Source: Candidatus Thorarchaeota archaeon (GTDB lineage Archaea > Asgardarchaeota > Thorarchaeia > Thorarchaeales > Thorarchaeaceae). From it: a stretch of 9,200 nt of DNA. The stretch's first letter is position 1; each line of letters opens with the position of its first letter. Location: positions 1 to 9,200 of the forward strand of contig JAEORG010000196.1 in assembly GCA_016841005.1 (NCBI GenBank), given 5' to 3'. Made by a program: the position numbers and the translations under genes. The notes under the pieces were generated by a model. The model did not search any database and was not told where the DNA came from. It saw only the letters and a list, made by a program, of their open reading frames with translations. This document shows positions 1 to 6,073 of the stretch, in pieces.

Positions 1-758
1 ACAATTAAATTGCTAGGAACGCGATCCTTGCACTCATCTGATTCCTTGGAAGCTTCAGCAATGATTTCATTTGTTGTAGCCTCACCCAAGTCCTTCAAGA
101 TTCTGATTACTCTTTCTTTTGTATCAGGGCTTTCAAGAGATACTTGCATCGCTTTCACAATGAGTATAAGTGCGAAAATAACTTCTGCAAAGATAGCAAC
201 CAGTACAAATGACGTTGATAACCAGACCATGCTGGGGAGAAAAGTAAGAGTTAGACTCTCAAATAGATACCCTCCAGCTCCACCAATAATCAAGACTATC
301 CCCAAAACTCTTCCAAGGTAGCCAGAGAGGAAAACGAGATGTCCAACTATAATCAGACTAAGACCGAAGAAGAGAATACCAAAAAGCAAAACCGGGTAGA
401 AGAGTGGAATTTCAGCAAACAACAATACCATACTAACAATGAAGATCAAGACCTCTATTTGCCGCAGTCTTTGAGCCACCTTTGACAAATCCTTGTGTAT
501 GGAGGTTAGTACATTGTTCAGCGGAATAGGAATAATCAGACTAAACAGTGACATAAAGAAAAGCGCAGCAATCACACCAATGAAGAGGACCACATTAGCT
601 TTGACACTCGAAGCTGCCATTAACATGGTTTCTCCTGGAACGTAGTAGATGCTATTCAACGAGATGAATACGAGTGAGCCAAGCAATATTCTGACTAGAA
701 TAAAAATTCCAGAGTTTCTTGCACATCCCCGTCTTTCTAGAGATAATCTTTGATTCAT
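1..758 (-). CDS. DUF4386-type multi-pass membrane protein, 3' end outside the window
   Basis: Reading the minus strand gives an open frame with no stop up to the window edge, about 252 residues. The protein begins MNQRLSLERRGCARNSGIF and has about six hydrophobic segments. The stretch around residues 128-165 (FFGLSLIIVGHLVF, then GYLGRVLGIVLIIGGAGGY) matches the hallmark of DUF4386 membrane proteins, whose function is unknown. After the last helix a charged tail (KERVIRILKDLGEATTNEII) looks like the start of a winged-helix domain, but it is cut off. I chose the ATG at 758 because AAGGA lies 7 nt upstream and the family-like sequence starts there. In-frame ATGs at 836 and 850 would add 26 or 31 residues of unfamily-like sequence. 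The 3' neighbour is unknown. I am fairly sure of the family and unsure of the start. Confidence 0.8.
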   Translation of the reverse strand, partial: MNQRLSLERRGCARNSGIFILVRILLGSLVFISLNSIYYVPGETMLMAASSVKANVVLFIGVIAALFFMSLFSLIIPIPLNNVLTSIHKDLSKVAQRLRQIEVLIFIVSMVLLFAEIPLFYPVLLFGILFFGLSLIIVGHLVFLSGYLGRVLGIVLIIGGAGGYLFESLTLTFLPSMVWLSTSFVLVAIFAEVIFALILIVKAMQVSLESPDTKERVIRILKDLGEATTNEIIAEASKESDECKDRVPSNLI

Positions 759-832
759 GTTGGTTTCCTTCTCAGGCAAGCTCACAATCAGAACTTTATC
801 TCTTTTGGAAAATCTCAAGAGTTCGATAGATT

Positions 833-862
833 CCATTTTTGCTGACATCCTTAGATTCACTC
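833..862 (+). repeat. Dispersed motif, copy 1 of 4
   Basis: Plus strand, core GCTGACATCCTTAGATTCAC after a T-run. It matches copy 3 over nearly 25 positions. Read on the minus strand it contains ATG TCA GCA AAA ATG, in frame with the DUF4386 gene, so it may be either a plus-strand promoter-like element or an upstream start region of that gene. No recognised gene lies immediately downstream on the plus strand. Confidence 0.6.
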
Positions 863-924
863 TACAAAGAGAAGCAAAAGTCAAAATGTGAAATGCTTTC
901 AATAAATGCGAGAAAATGCGTGAG

Positions 925-942
925 TGACCAAATATATGGTCA
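925..942. promoter_or_regulatory. Palindrome TGACCA-N6-TGGTCA over a TATA-like core
   Basis: Perfect 6-bp arms TGACCA and TGGTCA flank AATATA. On the minus strand the centre reads CATATATTTGG, a plausible TATA box for the DUF4386 gene (5' leader of roughly 150 nt if the start at 758 is right). A symmetric site over a TATA box is typical of an archaeal repressor operator, but the regulator is not identifiable here. The 759-1014 gap holds this site, motif copy 1, the stem-loop at 991-1005 and nothing else I recognise. Confidence 0.4.
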
Positions 943-990
943 ATTTGTTTCAGTATCAATATAGGAAGTGACAATATGATAGGACTCTAT

Positions 991-1005
991 TCGATGACAC
1001 ATCGA
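991..1005. terminator. Short stem-loop past the esterase stop codon
   Basis: TCGATG and CATCGA form a 6-bp stem with a 3-nt loop, about 10 nt beyond the esterase stop on the minus strand. No clear T-run follows on that strand, so a termination role is only possible; it could also be a protein-binding palindrome. Confidence 0.2.
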
Positions 1006-1014
1006 TGCTGTAAT

Positions 1015-2160
1015 TCAGCTGCCTTTTCTTTTACCACCTGTAATCTCCTGCATCTTCAAGTTATAGATGAATATTTTTTCGGAATCAGGTATAAGCTGAT
1101 TTAACTCAATTTCTAGAGCTATTCCTATTTGTTCCTCAGCTAATTCAACAAGCTGGTCTTTATGATACCGAATTCCAACATAATAATGAGCATAAGATGA
1201 TTCAGGATATTCCTGAACGTATGCTTTTGCAACCTCCAAGGCTTGGGATCTTTTTCCCTTTGTGTACATACTACTTGCAAGTTGGGAATATGTTGATTCT
1301 GGAATAGGAACTTTGTAACCATATTTCTTTGAAAGATTCTCATAAAATGAATATACTGCATCTAATCCCTTGTCAATGATTTCTTCTGGAATGATATCGT
1401 CGGAATAAAGCACCCTCAATCCTTCGTATATCGCCTTGTAAGGACCGAATGAGTGATTCTCCAAAGGAAGCTCTACCCCCTTGAATTGAGAACTCATTTT
1501 CAAATGACTCGTTAACAGTGGAATAAAACCCTCCCTGACGCTTCGTCCTATATCCCCTCCCTCTAGCGATCCTATGGTTACTATCAGCGGCTTATCAGAC
1601 ACTTTTCTTTGTGACAGCAAAGATTTGGTTCTCTCTACATAAAGGTCTTCATCCCACCACAAGCTTGGACTAATAGCTAGATAAGCGGAGAAAAGTTCAG
1701 GATGATACAAGAAACTATGAATTGTAAGCAGTCCACCTAGTGACCAACCAGTCAAAATCCTATATGGATGCGTCCTGTATTTTTCTTCTATTAGGGGAAT
1801 AAGCTCCTTTCTCAAGAATTCAATAAATTTCTCAGCTTTTCCACTTGTTGGAAAGTCTAAAATCTCTCGCTGCTTCGGGGCAAAAGTTGGTGTGTAGTCC
1901 CGATTTCGATCAACATTAACAATTCCAATAATAATCATCTCTGGAATTGGTTTTGTGTTAATATATCCACATTCTGACAAGAATTCAACTGCAGCAATGG
2001 CTTGTTGGAAGAAAAATTCTGCATCCAACAGAAAAAGTACAGGATACTTCCTGTCAGTAGCTCCATAGTTCTTTGGACATCTAATTAGAACTGCCCTATC
2101 TTCACCAAGAACTTTGGATTTGATTACTAACTTTTCTCCCACAACAATTTTCTTGGTCAT
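1015..2160 (-). CDS. Putative esterase (IroE/Fes-type alpha/beta hydrolase) with C-terminal TPR-like tail
   Basis: This 381-residue protein probably hydrolyses carboxylic ester or acyl bonds in the cytoplasm; no signal peptide is visible. The hydrolase domain spans roughly residues 10-255. LLDAEFFF (44-51) is the first conserved strand and turn, and GWSLGG places the nucleophile at Ser140. SPSLWWD (164-170) is typical of the esterase D/IroE/Fes group, and ENHSFGP gives the likely catalytic His236. The acid may be Glu200 or a nearby Asp in GSLEGGD. Residues about 285-355 look like one or two TPR-type helical hairpins (SMYTKGKRSQALEVA, then SYAHYYVGIRYHKDQ), a combination also known in related predicted hydrolases. 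The substrate cannot be deduced. The start is ATG at 2160, with GGTG 8 nt upstream. The gene is divergent from the lipase at 2458. Confidence 0.88.
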   Translation of the reverse strand: MTKKIVVGEKLVIKSKVLGEDRAVLIRCPKNYGATDRKYPVLFLLDAEFFFQQAIAAVEFLSECGYINTKPIPEMIIIGIVNVDRNRDYTPTFAPKQREILDFPTSGKAEKFIEFLRKELIPLIEEKYRTHPYRILTGWSLGGLLTIHSFLYHPELFSAYLAISPSLWWDEDLYVERTKSLLSQRKVSDKPLIVTIGSLEGGDIGRSVREGFIPLLTSHLKMSSQFKGVELPLENHSFGPYKAIYEGLRVLYSDDIIPEEIIDKGLDAVYSFYENLSKKYGYKVPIPESTYSQLASSMYTKGKRSQALEVAKAYVQEYPESSYAHYYVGIRYHKDQLVELAEEQIGIALEIELNQLIPDSEKIFIYNLKMQEITGGKRKGS

Positions 2161-2211
2161 CTAAATTCACCTGAACAAAATAATTTGACATCTAAAGTGA
2201 GTTTGGCTTTC

Positions 2212-2232
2212 AAGTTTCCCTATAAGAAACTT
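2212..2232. promoter_or_regulatory. Inverted repeat AAGTTTC-N7-GAAACTT enclosing a TATA-like box
   Basis: Perfect 7-bp arms flank CCTATAA; on the minus strand the centre reads TTATAGG. It lies about 55-60 nt upstream of the esterase ATG, which fits a TATA box with a leader of about 30 nt, so the repeat may be an operator for a repressor that blocks the esterase promoter. A second TATA-like stretch (GAATATAAG, minus) overlaps its upstream arm. Confidence 0.45.
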
Positions 2233-2370
2233 ATATTCAGCAAAACAGAAACTGCCTCTATTTATGTAATATGAAAGGAAAAGTAGCTAGAATGATGCAA
2301 TAGTCACTTTGCTTTTTCCTCATTTCTCAACGATGTTTTTCTCAAACAAATAATGTGCTAAAAGTGTAGA

Positions 2371-2399
2371 CATTTTTTGGCCAACATCCTTAAATTCAG
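2371..2399 (+). promoter_or_regulatory. Dispersed motif, copy 2 of 4; candidate lipase promoter
   Basis: Core GCCAACATCCTTAAATTCA after a T6 run. CTTAAAT (2389-2395) can serve as a TATA box about 65 nt before the lipase ATG. The motif begins exactly 44 nt before a 15-mer identical to the tRNA-Cys 5' end (2424-2438), the same geometry as at the tRNA-Cys gene. Confidence 0.5.
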
Positions 2400-2423
2400 A
2401 ACGAGGAATGTCCTCATAGCTTG

Positions 2424-2438
2424 GCCGGTTTGGCGGAG
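2424..2438 (+). repeat. 15-bp copy of the tRNA-Cys 5' end in the lipase leader
   Basis: GCCGGTTTGGCGGAG is identical to 9009-9023, which is the acceptor strand, positions 8-9 and the start of the D arm of tRNA-Cys. Here the similarity stops after the D stem, and no matching 3' acceptor strand occurs downstream, so this is not a complete tRNA. It lies where the lipase transcript is expected to begin. Confidence 0.6.
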
Positions 2439-2457
2439 TAGATTGAGTGGTTTAGGT

Positions 2458-3303
2458 ATGAGTATCGATGTAATGAAGCTTAGAGCAGAATTTGATAAAC
2501 CCCATGACCTAATTCAAACATCTGATGATAAAGTTCTGTTCTTACGTAAATGGGAACCCGCAATACCGTCAAAGGCAGCAATTATTATTTTTCATGGAAT
2601 AACAGCATATAGTGAGCCCTATGATTCGTTAGGAAGTCCACTCTCCAATGCTGGATTTTCTGTTTATGGTCTTGATTTGCGTGGTCATGGTCTTTCTGAT
2701 GGGATAAGAGGTGATTATCCAAGTAAGGAAAGACTCGTGAATGATATTTGTGAAACTATTACGTTTGTGAAAAACCAAGGATTTACAGGGGTCATTCTCT
2801 TAGGCAGCAGTCTAGGAAACGTGGCCGTACTCGAATATGGATTGAATCGTTGTGTAGAACATATCTCTGGACTTATTCTTCTGAGTATCGGGAGATCAAT
2901 TGAACCTGGTGCATTCCCCCAAATGTCAACAGGAGAGAAATTGAAGACGATAGGGAAGATGATTTTTGCATACAACCGCCCAGTCATGGAATATAGACGA
3001 GAGGGTATAATAGGTAAAGAGGATCCTTTGTTCAATTTCAAATATTCACCAAGGTTCCTGAATTATCTCAATGCACAACGATTCATGAAGAAGTATCAGT
3101 TTCCGGAGCATTTGGATTTCCCAGTTCTCGTTGGCGTTGGTGAAAAAGATGAGATATTCTCTGTCGAAACAGCACGAGCGTTCTTTGATGAAGTTCCTAG
3201 TGAAATCAAAGAATTTCAAATAATTCCTGGTGCAAAGCATGCTGAAACACACGCACTTTGCTCGACTCAAGTAATTAATTGGCTAAAGAAGAACTTCGAT
3301 TGA
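2458..3303 (+). CDS. Monoacylglycerol-lipase-like alpha/beta hydrolase (Hydrolase_4 type)
   Basis: This 281-residue cytoplasmic protein probably cleaves monoacylglycerols or other acyl esters. FHGITAYSEPY (about 45-55, numbered from the ATG at 2458) supplies the HG oxyanion region, and GLDLRGHGLSDG (71-82) is the hallmark of the monoacylglycerol lipase/lysophospholipase group. GSSLG gives the nucleophile Ser118; the usual GHSMGG has here become GSSLGN. GEKDEIF places the acid at Asp232 and AKHAE the His at 261, so the triad is complete. The open frame extends back to a TTG at 2377, but that start lies inside the presumed promoter motif and adds non-homologous sequence. I therefore chose ATG 2458, with only a weak GAGTGG upstream; ATG 2473 is an alternative. 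The gene converges on the acyl-CoA ligase with 26 nt between stop codons, so the pair may share a lipid-related role. Confidence 0.87.
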   Translation: MSIDVMKLRAEFDKPHDLIQTSDDKVLFLRKWEPAIPSKAAIIIFHGITAYSEPYDSLGSPLSNAGFSVYGLDLRGHGLSDGIRGDYPSKERLVNDICETITFVKNQGFTGVILLGSSLGNVAVLEYGLNRCVEHISGLILLSIGRSIEPGAFPQMSTGEKLKTIGKMIFAYNRPVMEYRREGIIGKEDPLFNFKYSPRFLNYLNAQRFMKKYQFPEHLDFPVLVGVGEKDEIFSVETARAFFDEVPSEIKEFQIIPGAKHAETHALCSTQVINWLKKNFD

Positions 3304-3329
3304 ACTATCAGGAACCTCTAGAAACATTG

Positions 3330-4880
3330 CTATTGTTTCCTATCTGTAAACTTCTCACGTAGTTCTCGTTTGAGTATCTTCCCTGATATACTACGGGGAA
3401 AATCATCGAGAAAGAGAACTTGTTGAACTCTCTGAAACTTTGCTCCAACCCTCTCATTGACCCATTTCATTAGTTCCTCTGGGGTAATCGATACTGAATC
3501 TCGCAGTACTACAGCTGCCACAGAAGCCTCTCCCCATTTTTCATCTAGAATTCCAAAGACTGCAACTTCCTTCACAGATGGATGTTGTGCAACAACCTCC
3601 TCGATATCCTTTGGATAGACATTTACTCCACCAGAAATAATCATGTCTTTTTTCCGATCCACTAAATAGAGAAAACCATCTTCATCAAGATAACCTAAAT
3701 CCCCCGAATGAAGCCACCCATCTTTCATAGCTTCTGTAGTTAATTCAGGACGCTTGTAGTATTCTGTCATCAAAGTGGGTCCTTTTCCTATAATTTCGCC
3801 AATCTCTCCAACCGGAACATCTTCGTCAACATCATTCACAATTCTCATTTTGAAGAAAGGTGGAGGAATCCCTACCGATTGCAGCTTATTGGCAATATGC
3901 GTTCTATCTAAAACTGTTAGGAACCCTTCTGTTAATCCATACAACTCGTAAAACCGATTTGGTAGGAGCTGATTCAGCTTCTCTTTGACATCCATAAGTA
4001 ATGGAGCGCCAACAGAGCAGATCATTTCTAAAGATTCCAGAGCCTCGACCGAGAAATTCGGAGCATTTAGAATAGCAATTAATTGTGAAGGAACCATGAT
4101 TACATGCGTGACCTTCTCACGCTGGACTGTTTCAATGAATTCTTGAGCATCAAACTTGAGTTTTAGAATGAATGTTGTTCCAAGCAACATTGCAGGCATC
4201 ATGGTAACGAAGGCCCCATTAAACACAATGGAGCCGGAATGAATTACTACACTCTCAGGTGTCATTCTAAAGCTTGATGCAAATAAAGTGGCATAAAACA
4301 TCCTGACATAGTGCGAGAGCACGATGCCCTTTGGAAGCCCAGTTGTTCCACTACTATAGATGATATTATAGGGGTCATTTTCATCTATCTCTTCAACATC
4401 AGGTTCCTTATCGCTAGCTTCTTTCTTGAGTGATTGATAGTCTTGATACTCCGAATTTGATGAGCCATCAATGAGAATAAATTCCTCAACATTAGTTAAT
4501 TCAGATTTAATCTCTTCTAGAATGCTCATATATTGAGAACTCGTTATGACAATCTTGGCATCTGAATCATTGATGAGTGATTGATATCCACGACTCAGAA
4601 GTAGTGTACTCAGTGGCACAGCTACTGCACCAAGTTTTGCTGTTGCCCAGTATAGCTCAATCAATTCAAGGCAATTTGGCAAGACTATTGCTATCTTCTC
4701 ACCCCTTTCTCCCCCCAGTTTGTGTAGCATGTTAGCTACACGATTTACGCTCCTGTTAAAATCATAATATGTTTGGCGTGTGTTCTCAACTATTATTCCA
4801 ACATGATTTGGACGATATTTGGAGTTCCTAGTTAATAGCATTCCAATATTCATTGGATGTGATTCTAGACCTCGAGGCAC
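3330..4880 (-). CDS. AMP-forming acyl-CoA synthetase (fatty-acid/carboxylic-acid CoA ligase)
   Basis: This 516-residue member of the adenylate-forming (ANL) superfamily probably activates a carboxylic acid to acyl-AMP and then acyl-CoA. The core motifs are intact. The ATP-binding loop YSSGTTGLPKG is at about 175-185, A5 YGLTEG at 314-319, and A7 HSGDLGYLDEDG at 391-402. The hinge region is DRKKDMIISGGVNVYP (408-423). A10 PRSISGKILKREL carries the catalytic lysine Lys501. Length is normal for medium- or long-chain ligases, but chain length and acid type cannot be read from the sequence. The start is GTG at 4880, because AGGTG lies 7 nt upstream. ATG 4853 (MNIGMLL) is where family members usually begin and has no well-spaced Shine-Dalgarno, so the first nine residues are uncertain. 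A small upstream frame ends directly against this GTG. Confidence 0.93.
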   Translation of the reverse strand: MPRGLESHPMNIGMLLTRNSKYRPNHVGIIVENTRQTYYDFNRSVNRVANMLHKLGGERGEKIAIVLPNCLELIELYWATAKLGAVAVPLSTLLLSRGYQSLINDSDAKIVITSSQYMSILEEIKSELTNVEEFILIDGSSNSEYQDYQSLKKEASDKEPDVEEIDENDPYNIIYSSGTTGLPKGIVLSHYVRMFYATLFASSFRMTPESVVIHSGSIVFNGAFVTMMPAMLLGTTFILKLKFDAQEFIETVQREKVTHVIMVPSQLIAILNAPNFSVEALESLEMICSVGAPLLMDVKEKLNQLLPNRFYELYGLTEGFLTVLDRTHIANKLQSVGIPPPFFKMRIVNDVDEDVPVGEIGEIIGKGPTLMTEYYKRPELTTEAMKDGWLHSGDLGYLDEDGFLYLVDRKKDMIISGGVNVYPKDIEEVVAQHPSVKEVAVFGILDEKWGEASVAAVVLRDSVSITPEELMKWVNERVGAKFQRVQQVLFLDDFPRSISGKILKRELREKFTDRKQ

Positions 4881-4964
4881 TCATCTCCACCTTCTATGGA
4901 AATACTCGACAATCTCCGATGGTGAAGTATCACCCGTAAAAATGTATGCCAATTTTGCTGACAT
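4881..4964 (-). CDS. Possible 27-residue leader ORF abutting the acyl-CoA ligase start
   Basis: This short frame starts MSAKLAYIFTGDTSPS and ends in HRRWR. Its TGA (4883-4881) is immediately followed by the GTG of the ligase, the arrangement expected for translational coupling. Its ATG lies inside motif copy 3, preceded by GGAGTGGAT about 11 nt upstream. The peptide matches nothing I know. It may be a real leader peptide, a lost N-terminal extension of the ligase, or chance. Confidence 0.25.
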   Translation of the reverse strand: MSAKLAYIFTGDTSPSEIVEYFHRRWR

Positions 4965-4978
4965 CCTCAAATCCACTC
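4949..4978 (+). repeat. Dispersed motif, copy 3 of 4
   Basis: Core GCTGACATCCTCAAATCCACTC, very close to copy 1. On the plus strand it sits about 100-130 nt upstream of the small membrane protein at 5079 and could be its promoter. On the minus strand it contains the ATG of the 27-residue leader frame. Confidence 0.55.
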
Positions 4979-4994
4979 CGAAGATTGAGTTAAA

Positions 4995-5010
4995 CAGAGT
5001 TTGTACTCTG
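4995..5010. promoter_or_regulatory. Hairpin CAGAGT-TTGT-ACTCTG between divergent genes
   Basis: A perfect 6-bp inverted repeat with a 4-nt loop. It lies about 26-40 nt beyond the TATA-like part of motif copy 3, near where a plus-strand transcript would start. It could be an operator or a 5' RNA hairpin. Further along, 5020-5029 reads ACTATTTATC, a second TATA-like stretch usable by either strand. Confidence 0.3.
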
Positions 5011-5078
5011 GAAATAATCAACTATTTATCCTGCTTTCCTCTGCACGTTCAGATAACTAATTCGAGAGGGAGAGATCA

Positions 5079-5285
5079 ATGAATAGGTTTCACGTTACCG
5101 CTATCTTGGGTATTTGTATACTTTGCGCGGCTGGAATTCCCTTTTTACTTCCACGTACAGCCTATGTGGGGGGTGCACTCCCGGATCCACCCATTTTCTC
5201 AGCAATGATTGCTTTAGCTGGCATCATTGTGCTTGTGATTGCATACATATTCAAGCTCAAACCAGTACCAGCACATCAAAAATAG
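5079..5285 (+). CDS. Small two-helix membrane protein of unknown function
   Basis: This 68-residue protein has two clear hydrophobic helices. The first is at about residues 7-25 (TAILGICILCAAGIPFLL) and the second at about 42-60 (AMIALAGIIVLVIAYIF). A short proline-rich loop (GGALPDPP) joins them, and a basic tail (KLKPVPAHQK) follows. The start is ATG 5079, preceded by GAGGGAGAGATCA, a usable Shine-Dalgarno at the right spacing. The helices and the ribosome site make it a probable real gene, but I recognise no family. It is followed after 24 nt by the methyltransferase fragment on the same strand, so the two may once have been cotranscribed. Confidence 0.6.
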   Translation: MNRFHVTAILGICILCAAGIPFLLPRTAYVGGALPDPPIFSAMIALAGIIVLVIAYIFKLKPVPAHQK

Positions 5286-5309
5286 GCGGGAACTGAGAAG
5301 GAACTTCTC

Positions 5310-5447
5310 ATGAAAAAGGATCCTAAGGATATTGTAAGAGAGGAATATGACAAGATAGCTGAACAGTATGCTGAATGGAGCAGACCAAGTTCAGAGCTCA
5401 GTAATGAAGTAAAGCCCGATGAGTTCATGAGTCACATAGTGTACTAG
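5310..5447 (+). pseudogene. Truncated SAM-dependent methyltransferase N-terminus
   Basis: The 45-residue frame begins MKKDPKDIVREEYDKIAEQY and continues AEWSRPSS. This closely resembles the first 25 or so residues of class I SAM methyltransferases of the ubiE/Methyltransf_11 type, which normally run past 200 residues. The SAM-binding segment (VLDLGCG-type motif) is absent: after SRPSS the frame reads ELSNEVKPDEFMSHIVY and stops, and no other frame continues the domain. The stop overlaps the end of the convergent P-loop gene, so the rest was probably lost by deletion. It could alternatively be a small expressed peptide. AAGGAA lies about 8 nt before the ATG. Confidence 0.5.
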
Positions 5448-5950
5448 CCTACAGATTCGAGGAACTCTTGTGCCTCCTTCGAGTCTAGATAAAGAATAAT
5501 CTTCTCCGAGTTTGAGTACTTTTCTAGAATCGGAAATGTCCGTACTTTCGCCCTCTTTGGATGATTCCAGATCCACTTCAGAAAATCTAAGTCAATCTTT
5601 TCATAGCAGCCTTTTGGAAGTTCAGCACGGACCTTCCCATGGTGTACAATCCTTCTTCTTATTACTCTCCAGAATGCAATCGGACGCGCTACTCGAAGAT
5701 AAATTGCTGTGTCAGCTCGCTGTATTCTCTCCTCTAATGTAGTTGAGTAGTTGCCATCCATAACCCATTCGTCCTCGTCAATGAGTCGACGAACTATGGA
5801 TGGCCATTCCTCTTTCGGAGTGGGAATCCAGTTTGGCTTCCAGTAGTGGGAGTCGAGGTGGATACATGGAATCCCTAATTTATCAGCCAGTTTTTCCGCG
5901 AAGCTCGACTTTCCTGAACCAGAATTGCCCAAGATAACAACCCGTTTCAT
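5444..5950 (-). CDS. P-loop nucleotide kinase, adenylate-kinase/FlaR (topology modulation) type
   Basis: This 168-residue cytoplasmic protein is predicted to bind ATP and phosphorylate a small substrate; members of this family are often annotated 'topology modulation protein' or adenylate kinase-like, and the true substrate is unknown. The Walker A loop is ILGNSGSGKSSFA (about residues 6-18). It is followed by HLDSHYWKPNW (33-43), WVMDGNYSTTLEERI (65-79) and a basic helix (WRVIRRRIVHHGK), an order typical of the family. The frame opens at 6061, but the first 37 residues are low-complexity and precede the family's usual MKRVVILGNSGSGK start, so I chose ATG 5950. A TATA-like GTTTTCAAATAT at 5975-5986 (minus) about 28 nt upstream suggests a leaderless or near-leaderless mRNA. 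Its stop overlaps that of the convergent methyltransferase remnant. Confidence 0.85.
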   Translation of the reverse strand: MKRVVILGNSGSGKSSFAEKLADKLGIPCIHLDSHYWKPNWIPTPKEEWPSIVRRLIDEDEWVMDGNYSTTLEERIQRADTAIYLRVARPIAFWRVIRRRIVHHGKVRAELPKGCYEKIDLDFLKWIWNHPKRAKVRTFPILEKYSNSEKIILYLDSKEAQEFLESVG

Positions 5951-5974
5951 TTCGTTAGATGGCTGAGGAGGAGG

Positions 5975-5986
5975 ATATTTGAAAAC
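5975..5986 (-). promoter_or_regulatory. TATA-like box for the P-loop kinase gene
   Basis: Minus strand GTTTTCAAATAT, centred about 28-30 nt before ATG 5950; no Shine-Dalgarno precedes that ATG. Both facts fit leaderless transcription. A palindrome GAATTG-CA-CAATTC at 6011-6024, about 30 nt further upstream, could bind a regulator. Confidence 0.4.
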
Positions 5987-6073
5987 TTTGGTGATAGGCC
6001 TAAGATGCATGAATTGCACAATTCTGGGGTAAGAAAAGAAAGAGGAATTCAAGAAAATCAAATAGCAACCAGA

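Noticed and set aside
10..321. 103-codon plus-strand ORF
   Set aside because: It is antisense to the DUF4386 frame, which has membrane helices and a recognisable family motif, and its own translation resembles no family.
892..963. 23-codon plus-strand ORF after motif copy 1
   Set aside because: No ribosome site, no hydrophobic or family pattern, and very short; listed only as part of a possible RNA region.
2377..2457. N-terminal extension of the lipase from TTG 2377
   Set aside because: It runs through the promoter-like motif and the tRNA-like 15-mer, has no ribosome site, and adds sequence unlike lipases.
2424..2500. A second complete tRNA-Cys gene
   Set aside because: Only the first 15 bases match; there is no anticodon arm, T arm or 3' acceptor strand.
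3985..4010. TTTGACATCCATAAG, similar to the dispersed motif
   Set aside because: It lies within the acyl-CoA ligase coding region, has a shorter match, and lacks the upstream GCYG and T-run.
5951..6061. 37-residue N-terminal extension of the P-loop kinase
   Set aside because: The family starts directly before the Walker A strand; the extension covers the TATA-like box and a palindrome and is low in complexity.
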